A stretch of DNA of 64,000 bases, from NCBI RefSeq assembly GCF_963675165.1, contig NC_087378.1, positions 3,011,525-3,075,524 on the forward strand, given 5' to 3'. The notes beneath the pieces were generated by a model. The model searched no databases. It was not told the origin of the DNA and saw only the letters and a list, made by a program, of their open reading frames with translations. Positions 1 through 10,900 of this stretch are shown here, in pieces (the first letter of the stretch is position 1; the number at the start of each line of letters is the position of its first letter). The position numbers were made by a program, and so were the translations under genes. This stretch comes from Halichondria panicea. Taxonomy: Eukaryota > Porifera > Demospongiae > Suberitida > Halichondriidae.

Positions 1-219
1 TTTAGTTGTGTTAGCTATCACACGCTCTCTGTTAGCCCCAACTCTACGATAGTACAGGGTGACACCGTTAGGCTCATTAATGGGACACGAGAGGACAACT
101 TTGGTAATATGAGCATCAGAGATTGTCCTCATTGATGTTATGGACGTGGCTGTAGCATGAGAGGATAATGAAAGTAGAAAGATGGATGAGATGAGGAGTA
201 TTGATCTTGAGCCCACCAT
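1..219 (-). CDS. First exon of an Ig-domain type secreted or membrane protein (partial, runs off the window)
   Basis: Read on the minus strand from an ATG at 219, the frame stays open to base 1 (73 codons). It opens with MVGSRSILLISSIFLLSLSS, a clear signal peptide (short basic start, hydrophobic core), likely cleaved near HATA-TS. It continues into a stretch ending in VVLSCP..., typical of the first Cys strand of an immunoglobulin fold, with LYYRR after it. The next gene upstream on the same strand (2179-7337) is also an Ig-domain receptor whose first exon has the same layout, so this looks like a tandem pair. No splice donor is inside the window, and the rest of the gene lies to the left. 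The Ig assignment rests on one exon. Confidence 0.6.
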   Translation of the reverse strand, partial: MVGSRSILLISSIFLLSLSSHATATSITSMRTISDAHITKVVLSCPINEPNGVTLYYRRVGANRERVIANTTK

Positions 220-2178
220 TTTACTCTGAACCAGTAGAAACAGTGATCTGTAACAAAAAGAAAAGTATACAGCGTGTACAATACGACAATTTACAAGTAA
301 TAATTATGCCAACATCATGCATTTTAAAGGTTTCGAATTCCTTATCACAGTGAAGCATGCTTTATGCACATGGAAACCATCGAGCATAAAATATTGCATT
401 ACAAAAAACGTTATGTGATTTTTATTTATGCGATTAATCTTATCTCCTCGATTAAACGCTGCAATTTCAATGGGGATTGTACAGGCCTCAAATAAACAAT
501 TGTGCGATATAAATGTATGTGATATGATAGGCACTCGCATAAATAGTTTGTATCACGCACATATTTATAGACTACGGTAGTATAGTTTCAGACAAACAAA
601 GCATGCTGCCTACATGAATGACATCATCTCTACACATACAGTTGACGTAGATTTAGAACAGTGTGTTCATTCCAAATCTGACTGTCAACATCCTAGTGTA
701 GAAGGAAGACACAACAAGTAAATTATCAACATGAGAGTAAAACACAGGAACCTAATGACTAGAGAGAGATACTCTCTAAGCACTTATCGAATCTAAAAGT
801 GCTGTGACAATACTTTAGTATACATGTAGACAATAGAGGAAGGTATGGTTATACCATACAAGTATTCACACATCACAAAGAGTAACGTGTGCATGTATGT
901 AGACTCAAAGAAACCACTGAGCAGCTGTACGGGAGAATCAAGCACCCACAAGACATGCTATCATGCTAAGTACATGTAACTCCTCTGCTAGAGTAGAAAA
1001 TACAACACAAATTACTAAAATTATTTCGTTGACAAGTACAACATAATTAACTAGAGCACTGAAGTGCAAACACTTGGCATTAATTTGAGGTTTAGTGAGT
1101 CTACAGCCTCGAGTCAAAGCTGCATGTACATCTAGGCCGACGTGCAGGTTAAAGCTTTAGCTTTTGCTCGCTTATATTCAACAATGAAGCTTTAAAATCA
1201 TAATCTGCCAAATTTAAAACTAATGCCTTGTTGTGTTGAGGCTATCCATGGTATAAACACAGTGCCACTGCATCCAGGTGAGTAGACTCAGAATACACGG
1301 ACAGACAGACAGACAGCTGACTGACCGACTACTATAACCCGTAGCACCGCCGTTTAATTATTTTATACAGACTATGTTAACACACTGGTCTTAATGATTT
1401 CTTAACATTTATCACTTGGCTCTGAGTCGCACCAAATTCATTAAAACCAAGCAGTGTGCCAATCAGGATTGAACAAAACAACAGCTGGCGAGAAAAACAC
1501 AATGTCATGTCAATCTAGTCAGCTGTTTAAAACTTTTCATTTTGTACCTAAATGTCATTTATACTATTAACGAGTGATTGGCTAGAGTGGTCATGCCCAT
1601 GGGATTAAACCTTCATACTGCAATATACAAAATACTTTAACTCAGATTCAGTGTTTATCATCTACAGGAGTGCATGAAATTCATCCACTCCTGCTATCTA
1701 TTATACTGTTTATCTATCTACTAGGCAACCAGCAGAGCACTACAGTGCAGTGTAGCTAGGTACGTACGTATCTAAAATGTCATTAGCTAATGGACTCACT
1801 TAGACACAAAGAGGTGCGTTAATGTGGATCAAGGTCCAGGACACCGCTATATTATCTGTGTACACAGTCTAGTCACTTACCAAACAAACGGCACTTTATG
1901 AAAGCTTGCAGCCTGTAGCGACAGCAATGTACGTACCTGTAGATACAGGCCAGGACAACAAAAGACCCAATTCAGTTCGGCTTGCTAGTACAGATGCGCT
2001 GCGCTTAATAGTGAAGTGGTAGTGCATGAGTCCCACATGTGCAGAGGAAGTTAACTGGCAAAGGTCGTTTATAATGATTATGCAGCATCCAACCATGATG
2101 TGCACACACCACGACCAATACAATCATACAGCAATAAAATTAATTGTGGAAAAATACAAATGCACTACAAAAAGTCTA
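220..2178. other. Intergenic DNA between two minus-strand Ig genes
   Basis: This stretch separates the 3' end of the Ig receptor gene (stop at 2179) from the start of the next Ig-type gene at 219. It must hold the 3' UTR of the former and the promoter of the latter. Apart from a family B element at 1051-1351, I see no coding exon with conserved content and no recognisable RNA gene. Confidence 0.5.
1051..1351 (-). repeat. Family B dispersed element, internally shortened copy
   Basis: On the minus strand this copy ends with the short hairpin GCACTTCAGTGC followed by TCTAG and a T, the same end seen at 19714, 21009, 26716 and 32094. Its other end keeps the 'gggt(t)atagtag' and 'gagtctactcacctggatgc' blocks of the family. 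It lacks much of the centre present in the roughly 590-bp copies. Confidence 0.7.
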
Positions 2179-5100
2179 TTAACATTCTGTTGTATGTACC
2201 CTATTACCATCGTCTGAGACAGTCACAACAGTCTCGTATGCAGGAGAGGTTGAGCGTTGAGAATGATCAGACCCACACTTGCTTGACAGATTTCGGTGTG
2301 TTTTTTGTTTTAGTTTATATGAGTTGCGAACACTAGCTTCAGATGACAAAGTCTCACTATGATAACCTTGAGAGATTTCTCTAGTGGGCCCATGGCTAGT
2401 CTCCCAATGTATAAGTCGACCGTGAGACATTATGGAGTCACTCACACTGCCACCGCGAGCGCTATCAGCATCATGGTCAGAAGAACATGTCTTGGTTAGC
2501 TCAGGGGGAGAGTCGGAGCGTGAGGATGTATCACTCTCATCAGTATCTACTTCCTTGCTTTTTTCACCAATGGGAGACAGGACAGGCTTCCCAGAAGACA
2601 ATCGCTTCACAGGAGGAGGTTTGAGATGCTTGGTTTCTTCCCTTGGAGTACTCACAAAGGGACAGTCATTCAGACAGAGGGTTGGGAGATCGTCAGCAGA
2701 CATGGAGCCTTGGTCATAGCAATCAGCTTGAGAGTCTTTTGAAAAAGGAGCAGGTTGAAAAGACGAAAGTTGCATATTTTTCCCACCACTAAATTTAAAA
2801 GTATTTTGATCAGACATTCTTATTGCATCCTCGAGCGTATGTGTACCACATACAGGGGTACCTGCTATCAAACTGCCACCAACTTTTGGTGTTTTCGTAG
2901 AAGATTCTGAACATTCTCCAAGAGGTGACAAATCAACAGACTTGGATCGCCTACGTTCAAGCGGGGGCCTCGGGTTGGAGCTTCGTACGCGTGTCTTTTT
3001 TCCACGATGATAGTGAGGGTGTAACATGGGATCATCTCGACTGGCTTGAGGCAGAAACTCCTTCACTTCGGACATATTCTTCGGAGACAGTGGAAGGTAA
3101 AGATTTTTCCGCTTGTCAAATACAGTATCGGATGATTCAGAACTACTACTATGTTGTTTTTTCGGCCCCTGTTTGCCAGTTGCATCTTTGTATAGCTCCT
3201 GAATCTTATAGCATTGACATTTAGGAATACGGCAATGTTTGTTGTGCATCAAAGATTTCAAAACTGTTTCAATTGTTTCTTCGGAGATTCTCTTTTCATC
3301 ATTCGTATGCTCACTGGGAAATGGTGCTGGCTCATTTTGCAGAGTTTGACAATGTGGGAAAGGGGCATTTGTCAAGACATAAGGGGAATTGGTGTCCACA
3401 GTAGCACCAGCGGGAGAGTGAGTTGGCAAAAGATTAAGAGGAGGATTCATGTGGTCATGAGTATATTGACGTTGATGTGAAAAGAAGCCATTATCACTGT
3501 GATGTTGTGGTAAATTATTTTGAAGCTGATAGCTCCGGTATCCACCATATGACTGAGGACCATAAACACTTTGGATTGAGGTGGCTTTTTGCATATGCTG
3601 ACTTAAAACTTCTTGTGTAAGTCGAGGTTTTGCAGCTGCCTTAGATTGAGACTGGTTTGAGCCGTCGGATACATTGGATGATCGTTGCGAGCGACTGGTG
3701 CCAATTGCATGTGGGGGAGCTAGAAGGCCATCATTTGTGATAGAGCTTTGAGCGTTGAAGGAGCCACCACTTACCTCTGTTGCACAATAATTCGGCATTT
3801 TGTGAGCAGCACCAAGCTCTTGGTTTGAGACCCCAGAAAGACCTGAGTAAGAGCCACCCGAGGATTTTGAAAACTGTGAGGCATTGTAAATCTGTTCTTG
3901 GTGCTGATTATCAGTATGTGTGGAATCGTGGTAATCACTTGCTGGTTGAAACGCTGAGCTCGAGACTATTCCATCACCATTTGAAGGCAAATCAGCTCCA
4001 GGGTTGGCTCTATTAGATCTATTAGAAGGTCGAGAGACAGCACGAGACAAGAATCTTCCAAGTGTACTATTTCTCTTATATTTGTAGTGGTAGTGACAGG
4101 TTAAAGCAACAACAACCGTCACAGTAACAGTTACGGCAATAAGAGCAGCAATACCGAGACAAACAAAAGCAATTATCAATGGAGGGCTATCAGTTGGTAC
4201 TGCAAGAAAATAAAACAGGAATTGCATATAAATTATTATAAAGTAGTCTATAGCAGCAAATACGTGTAACAGGACAATACCGGGTAAGTTTAGGACATGT
4301 ACAGAGGTAAGTTGAGGGAATGCTTCAGAGTGTAAAGTTACTCAATTACTGCTGTACTGTGCTGTATATACACCAGACAGTAATTTAATTATAACTTAAT
4401 GGACGAGTAACTTTGCACTCTGAAGCATTCCCTCAACCTACCTGAAAACCTTTGTACTTGGATTGATCATAGCAAACGTTTAGAATTACTGAGTTAAATG
4501 CATGGAAATCAACTACTAAGGCTCCACATGGTTTTATAGTACAGTACACTCTCGCTATTCCAGCTCTCGGAAGTACGGCCACCTCGATATACCGGCCATT
4601 TCATTTGGCATGGATTGCTATATAGCTAGATGTTTACTGCACTCTGAAATGCAGCCACTCGCTATTCCGTATACTGGCCAGTACTGGCTGTCCCAACTAG
4701 GTTTTCAATGTATTTATTACGGCCAGATATGGCGTTTTGGCTGTGGTTTGGCAGATAAAATTTGTAAATAGAGAGCAGAATGAATAAGGTTTTTTTAGCC
4801 GCAGCTATTTTCTGAAATACAGCCACCTCACAATTCCAGCCAAGCTGTACTGTCCCAAGGGTGACCGGATTAACTAGAGTACTGAAGTGCTAACCCTCGG
4901 CTGTTTACTTGAATATAATCAATAAATAGGAAGCATGGAGAAGCTGGCTAAGTAGAAAGTAACATGAGTAATGAAATTCCATCGTTCCTGGTACAGGATC
5001 ACTTCAGCTGTACATACATACCTCGAAAAAAAAACGCAGGTAGAAGCTAGAGGCCAACGTGCAAGTTTAAGCTTCTTAGCATTTGCACGACAGCGAAGCT

Positions 5101-7337
5101 TTAACATGGAAATCTGCCATTGTTAAAACTAATAACTTGTTGAGTGAAGGCTATCGATGATGTAAACGCAAGCTATGGCATCCAGGTGAGCAGGCTCATA
5201 AATTACAAACAGACAAATAAACAAGACGACTACTATAACTGCTGGCCGCGGCACAGCCTTGGGTAACGAGAGTCTACTGTACATTGAATTAAAGCCGTGT
5301 GTAGCTAGGTAGGTAGCTATTGAAAGCTGAAATCTGCTTTAAGTTAATAATTAGTTACGTTGAGGCTACTTATACTATACAAATAAACGGACAGATTACT
5401 ATAATAAGTGGCTACCTACATGTACATGCCTCAGGTTAAACAATGGATCCTGTGGGTACAGACCCTAAAAGTGCATGGGCAATACTAAACCAATAGAACA
5501 GGAAATTGAGTAATTCAGGGGATATTTTTGTTGGATAATGGGACAACAACTCTATATTTGGAGCTACAGTGTGTGGCTAAAACCAATGTGATAATCTATT
5601 CAACAGTTAATGCACTCGATACCCTTTTAGACATACAAATATAAAGGAGTTTACGAACTCTTGGTAATACATGTACATGTATGTGCTAGCTTGCAGGACA
5701 CTAATAGCACACTAATATAGCATCAGTACAGTAAAACATACACAGTGTATATATAATTATATGCACAGTGTATGAATGAGGTGTGCTGCACTAACTTTTT
5801 AGATTTATCAACCTGTACATATCACTGAGGTAATTCCTGGGTCATAATAGCAGCACATTCCAAGCTAATTTGCCATAACCATTCACACATAACTGTAAAA
5901 TACCACAGCAATTAGTACACTTTCTACAATAATAATTATTGTTAATAACCCCTACATTTATTAAGCTACATTTATTAAGCTTCTACACTATACATACATA
6001 TAAGCAATATAAGTAAAATTGGACTTCACCCAAATTCCATGTGGTGCGGTCAACACCTTTACAAACCTACAGTCATACATACCTGCTGGTGCAGTGGTAG
6101 TAGGCATAGTTGTGGGAGACGATGTTGTTAGTGGTGTTACTAGTTGTGTTACTATAAGTTCTGCAGTTGAATTCATGATCTGTTCTTGTAAAGTGTTGTT
6201 AAAGTCGTCATTATTCAGTGATGAAATGGTACCATCGAATGATTGACGAACAATACAAATAACACTTCCATTGCTAGGGGACGATATTTTTAATATGCTC
6301 CGAACATAAGCCGAATCCACGTGAGAGGTGGTGACATTTTCATCGTCAGCAGTGTAGATATCTCCATTATATGTCCATTTAATCTCTATACTCGTCCCAT
6401 TGGCAGCACATTCAAAGGTGACAGAAGAATCAGCGGACACAAATTGGTTAGCAGGAGGAACATCAATTGAAAGTACCACTGCAATAATTATTTATTCACA
6501 TAACATTAATAATTAATAATAATGATAAAAAAACTTACCAACTTTAGTAAGTTTAAATTGTGGCCTAATCAAAGAAGGATAATCGACCACTGATTGACAT
6601 ACACTGCATTCCTGCATCCTCAGAGCACAGGTATAAGTAGAAACATCAGGTGACTGCTTTAAAACAGAAGCATTCAGTGTTCGATTAAACTCTGTTTCGA
6701 TTGCAAAGTTGGAATTGTCTGTATTAACCCAGATATGATGGTAAGGCTGAATGTGATCACTTGCTGTGCCTCGTTCGTAAGGACATAGTAGCATAATTTC
6801 GTGTCCGACAATTGCAAGAAATGTCGTTATTGTTGGTTCCAGAATCGGTATTGCTGTAATAATTTATGAAACGTAATAATGATAGGATAAGCCTACAGTT
6901 TACCGGGATACAAAGATTGACTAGGCATGCATGCATGACATCTGAACTGTAGCTATTATTGCTACTACAACTTGCATACGTATGTACTCGTACTATAATG
7001 TCTCGTACTCACCTCCAAAATATACCAAATCTGTGGACACACCACCAACTTCACAATAAGCAGCCTTCTCATCTGATGGAGTTACGGTGAATGTCTTTGT
7101 GTGTGAGTTTCTATCCATATCCATAGATGTTTCGGATGAACCATCGGCACGGAGACTGACTACTCCAATCGTAATCTCGTTTCCAATGGACTCACAGTTG
7201 AACGTAATCTCATTGCCTTCTCTATTCTGACTCTGAGTGATGTCTTGAGCAAAAATTATGCTGACGAGTATCAAACAAAATAGTGTTGAGAAGTTTGTTC
7301 TAGGTTTCATAGTAGTATTAGCAATGACACTGATCAT
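2179..7337 (-). CDS. Single-pass receptor with three Ig-like domains and a long cytoplasmic tail
   Basis: Four coding exons, minus strand: 7337-7013, 6853-6539, 6478-6083 and 4199-2179. All introns are GT-AG in phase 1, and the sum is 3,057 nt (1,018 codons plus stop). Exon 1 carries a signal peptide; Met1 or Met10 could start, and Met10 (MKPRTNFSTLFCLILVSIIF) gives the cleaner signal. It also holds a degenerate Ig domain with paired Cys (FNCES, AAYCEV). Exon 2 is an Ig domain (LLCPY, VSTYTCALR). Exon 3 is another (VTFECAANG, IKWTYNG, SVICIVR) followed by a Thr/Pro/Ser stalk. Exon 4 opens with a transmembrane segment (about residues 353-379, LIIAFVCLGIAALIAV...) and then roughly 640 residues rich in Ser, Gln and His. 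The tail has scattered tyrosines (for example NLYLPL, PAYETVV) and a small Cys cluster (HCRIPKCQCYK). Phase-1 exons, one domain each, fit Ig receptors. I do not recognise a named orthologue; the ligand is unknown. Confidence 0.85.
4305..4444. repeat. Small palindromic (foldback) element in the Ig receptor intron 3
   Basis: The two ends are inverted copies of one another over about 28 bp (AGGTAAGTTGAGGGAATGCT at the left and its complement at 4417-4444). The centre is AT-rich. It is a typical MITE-sized foldback with no coding content. Confidence 0.7.
4542..5281. repeat. Pogo/Tigger-like MITE split by a family B insertion
   Basis: The left end begins CAGTACACTCTCGCTATTCC, and the right end reads CGAGAGTCTACTG at 5266-5278. 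These are the CAGTA...CTCTCG terminal repeats known from pogo/Tigger elements of the Tc1/mariner group. The body carries repeated 'cggccacctcgatat' and 'ccgtatactggcc' blocks, also seen at 45230-45725. The family B copy at 4874-5263 sits in the right terminal region. Confidence 0.6.
4874..5263 (-). repeat. Family B dispersed element inserted in a pogo-like MITE
   Basis: On the minus strand it starts near CCCAAGGCTGTGCCGCGGCC (close to the start of the copy at 20117) and ends in GTACTCTAG followed by T. Internal blocks shared with the family include the GTGATCCTGTACCAGGAACG stretch and 'gaagctt' repeats. It is flanked by two halves of the pogo-like element, so the insertion point is visible. 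Confidence 0.7.
5282..6082. other. Remainder of Ig receptor intron 3
   Basis: This is AT-rich intron sequence upstream, in minus-strand terms, of the transmembrane exon. A short family B-like fragment lies near 5325-5420 (AAATCTGC..., GAGGCTA...). Beyond that I see only low-complexity AT tracts and the duplicated 'tacatttattaagct' near 5953-5980. Confidence 0.4.
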
Positions 7338-7952
7338 AATGCGCTATGCACAGATCTACTCTTGGCACAACACTTTATGAAGCTGGCCTAGCTTACGATA
7401 ATGGTGACGTCATTAAACAGATGTGTTGTGATCACATGACCGCACACACAGCTTAATTTATATCTCTCTGGCCGGCTGGTGGCGCCTGCATGGTGTGCGC
7501 TCCTCTGTGATTGCTTTCTGATAGAATGGTTGCTGTGTGCACTGTGTAACTATCCGTCTGGCCATTAGGATCCTAGGAGACGTCGTATGTAACACGTATC
7601 TACGTACATACCACTATACCTATGAAACTAGTTAAATAACAGCTTGCTAGTTGGAATTAACCATTAAGACAATCACCCAACTTTGGAGTATACAGTATAA
7701 TTATACCATCTTATTATTGTGCTCTGCCTCATGCTGTACTGAGATTGAGAGGAGATAGGTGTGAGTGTGCTTTATTCAGAATTATACATTATCACGGAAT
7801 AAAGTACCACATAAGGAGCGCAGATTCATTCAGGGAGCACATCAACATTTCTGTGCTGCTGGGCTTTGGGATTGTATACCAACCCTAACCATTAATCAAT
7901 ACACCATCTATGAACTCGATCAATCTTTCCTAGTCCCGTACCTGAGTGCAGA
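7338..7952. promoter_or_regulatory. Divergent intergenic region between the Ig receptor and BIG genes
   Basis: Only 615 bp separate the Ig receptor start codon (minus strand, 7337) from the BIG start codon (plus strand, 7953). This interval must therefore contain both 5' UTRs and both promoters. It includes a GC-rich patch, unusual for this window, at about 7468-7500 (ggccggctggtggcgcctg). A TATA-like 'tttatatctc' lies near 7456. I see no conserved factor site I would name. Confidence 0.5.
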
Positions 7953-10900
7953 ATGGCGTCCCCTAGTGGTGGTAAAAGCGTGTTCCTTATTCGAGCACTG
8001 GAGCGTATTCTCACGGAGAAAGAAGTGAAGAGAAACCAGCACCTCCAACTAAGAAAAGCTTGTGAATCAGCACTGAGTGAGTGAGCCGACCAATTGTAGT
8101 GATTTCACTGTGTTGAGTCTTTATGCTAAGGCAATTGTTATCTATTTCCAGAACCCATTAATGATAATTACTGATTACTGTATAACTGGCGATGTGGGGA
8201 ATTTTACCAAAGACCGCCAAATTAAAAACTGCCAAATTAAACTTTACTGTGGTGGACACAACGTCATTGCCCTAGTAGCCGAGGCGCCAAATTAACAATT
8301 TTGGTTGAAAGTGCCATTTATGATTAGCTTTGAGTTTCGAGTCATGTATGTGTACTAGTATGTGGCTCACTATCACTTTATAATAATAATCCTAAATTCT
8401 TATGTGTTATTACCTCACCGTACTCTATCTACCGTATAGCGCGAAATTTTCGCAGATTTCGTGGGTAGCAATCCTACACGAAAATTAAGTCCACGAAAAT
8501 TGAATTACCTGCTATAACGTGCAAAGATTTAAAGGCGTGGCTTCCGGTAAGCTGTCATTCCGCGAACATTGTGCAACGAAAATGCTTTTAGAGGCCAATC
8601 CACGAAATTTAAGTGCCTCGAAAATTTCGCGCTACATGTATACGGTATGTATGAAATTTCGGAGAATTCTGAGAGGTCACCCGTTTAGGTAATGTTGAAT
8701 TTGTAAGGAAGACCCACAGGCATGTCAATAACTGCACCAACTGGTATTGCAAAGTCCATATCTTCTGGGATCAGAAGATCCCATTCCAAAACTTATACAA
8801 GGCGGGCAATAGCACCTAAAGACTGGTTTGGGAAAAACAAGAGACACCAATGTTAAGTTACGCTTAGTTAATGACCTTTGACCCTTCAACCCCTTTAAGC
8901 AAAGGCCATATCATAAGGAGTACGGTGGTACAGTTTTTATCTGTATTAGCCTCCTTCACTAGCCTCCTCTGAAGAGAAGGCCTGCTACTGACTGCTTGCG
9001 CATGCGCAACATTATTGGATATTAATTTGTTCCCGTAAAATGTCCTATAATACTGAATATCACGAAAATATCCTGACAAAGTTTTGCTACTGACTGCTTG
9101 CGCATGCGCAACATTATTGGATATTAATTTGTTCCCGTAAAATGTCCTATAATACTGAATATCACGAAAATATCCTGACAAAGTTTTAAAAGTCATACGC
9201 GGAACTGTAGTTTTGTTGTACAGCCATGTACAGCTATTTTCTTCTGGTAGAGTCAGTAGCAGTACTGAGTAGTATAGTAGACTTTCACCAAAGTTAGTAT
9301 TAGATGGGCGTGGCCTGTACATTAGGCTATTGTCAACTTTCACTCCGTTCAGACGATTGTCACCCACACTGTTGCAGGCTGTGAGTCTTTTGTTAGCATA
9401 GCAGGCTACGGGTAGCTATCAGCTCTTTCTCAGATGGGCTAGAAACCTTCAATCGAACTTTCTATCTACTTCCTTCAATCCACTTCCGTTCATTGTGACG
9501 TCGTTGTTTTACTGAGCATACACGTTGTTATCCTGCATTAGCTGGTATGTTGCTAATGGTTAGCGCATGCGCAAGCAGTCGATACCAGGCCCTCTCTTCG
9601 TATTACTATTCTACTTAGTCTTTGGCTCTGCACTAGAGCACTAGCGATTGGGAGCTACACGAGTGAGGAAAGAGCTGCAAAGCTGCACTGCCATTGAGAA
9701 TAGCAGCCATTATAATAAATGAACTTTGAACATAGTCGATCATTTCCCATAATCTGTATGTGCATTCTATCAGTATGAAATGACCACCATTGCCAAACTT
9801 AAAAGCTTCCCCCCGAGGCATCAGCATCTCTGGTACTTTCATCTTGCACTTAATTGCCATTGGTTCTGCATGTAGCTATGTCAATATTTGTTTTTACCTA
9901 CATTGTAATCTATCTTAGAATCGATTAAAGATGAGCAGAAGAAGTCCACTGCCAAGTGAGTTCGAAGATATAATGTGGTTGCACACATACACGACGGGTG
10001 CATCATATCAATTGTGTCACCGTTTGCCATCTGTTTTAACAATTTCCCCGTACAATGTATATATTATTATTATGCATTGTACTATTACTGAGAGTTATTT
10101 GTTGGGGGGGAGGGGGGTTGTGTGTACTGGATGAATATCATATCCCTTCTCTGTTTGTATCTTTTTTGCTGTACTTTATTTTCTCACACTGCAGATTGTA
10201 CAGTCATACAAATTATGGAGTTAAGTACTATTATAATTATGTATCAACCCACTCTCCAGAAACCATGTTGTGTTGTATGTGCTATTTATAACCACACAGA
10301 GTTGAAGCCGCGGTTTTCAATGCTGACAAATACTTCCATGCTCTTGAACTGGCTTGCAAAAGTAACATCCCTCGAATTGTCGACTCTTCCCTCGATTGCA
10401 TTCAGGTGAGTGTTGTGTGGATCTTCGCTACTGTATTATCTACAAATATCTCGTGATTCACAATTGTATACACACTACGTGTAGTCACGTATTACTTTGA
10501 TCATGCGGTTATTGTTTCACTATAGTTAAATAGGATGTGTACATTAATTATATACCCACTGTTTAAAATATCGTGCCCAGAGTTTACTAACTGTGGCTTC
10601 TAAAAATCACAAAATAAGAACCCCTTAGATGGAAATATTCATTTTGCTAACCCCCTATGAACGTACAGCATGACTGTCTACACTCCATACACACACATTC
10701 CAGAAACTGGTTGCTTATGGGCAGCTGAAAGGGCTGGAGCCTGACCCTGACAATGTGGACAAGAGACTAATTGACCGCATTGTGGACACTGTGTGTCATT
10801 GCTTTGTAGGAGTCCTCACCGATGAGGGAGTACAGCTGCAAATCATTAAGGTACGGACATGTCATTTTTGAAAGATTTCATTCTAGGTGCTTACAAGTGT

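Larger units (their letters stand above)
8077..9918. other. BIG intron 1 with several repeats
   Basis: It holds a TACCGTATA palindromic element (8430-8647), an exact 102-bp tandem duplication (8984-9187) and a partial family A copy (about 9612-9845). An open minus-strand frame across the duplication (8864-9367) has no recognisable protein content. Confidence 0.6.

Noticed and set aside
7297-7337. Choosing Met1 with certainty as start of the Ig receptor
   Set aside because: Met10 gives a better signal peptide and both are in frame. The sequence alone does not decide, so Met1 is kept only as the outer limit.
8864-9367. 167-codon minus-strand open frame in BIG intron 1
   Set aside because: Its length comes from a 102-bp exact duplication (multiple of three). 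There is no recognisable domain and it lies within repeats.
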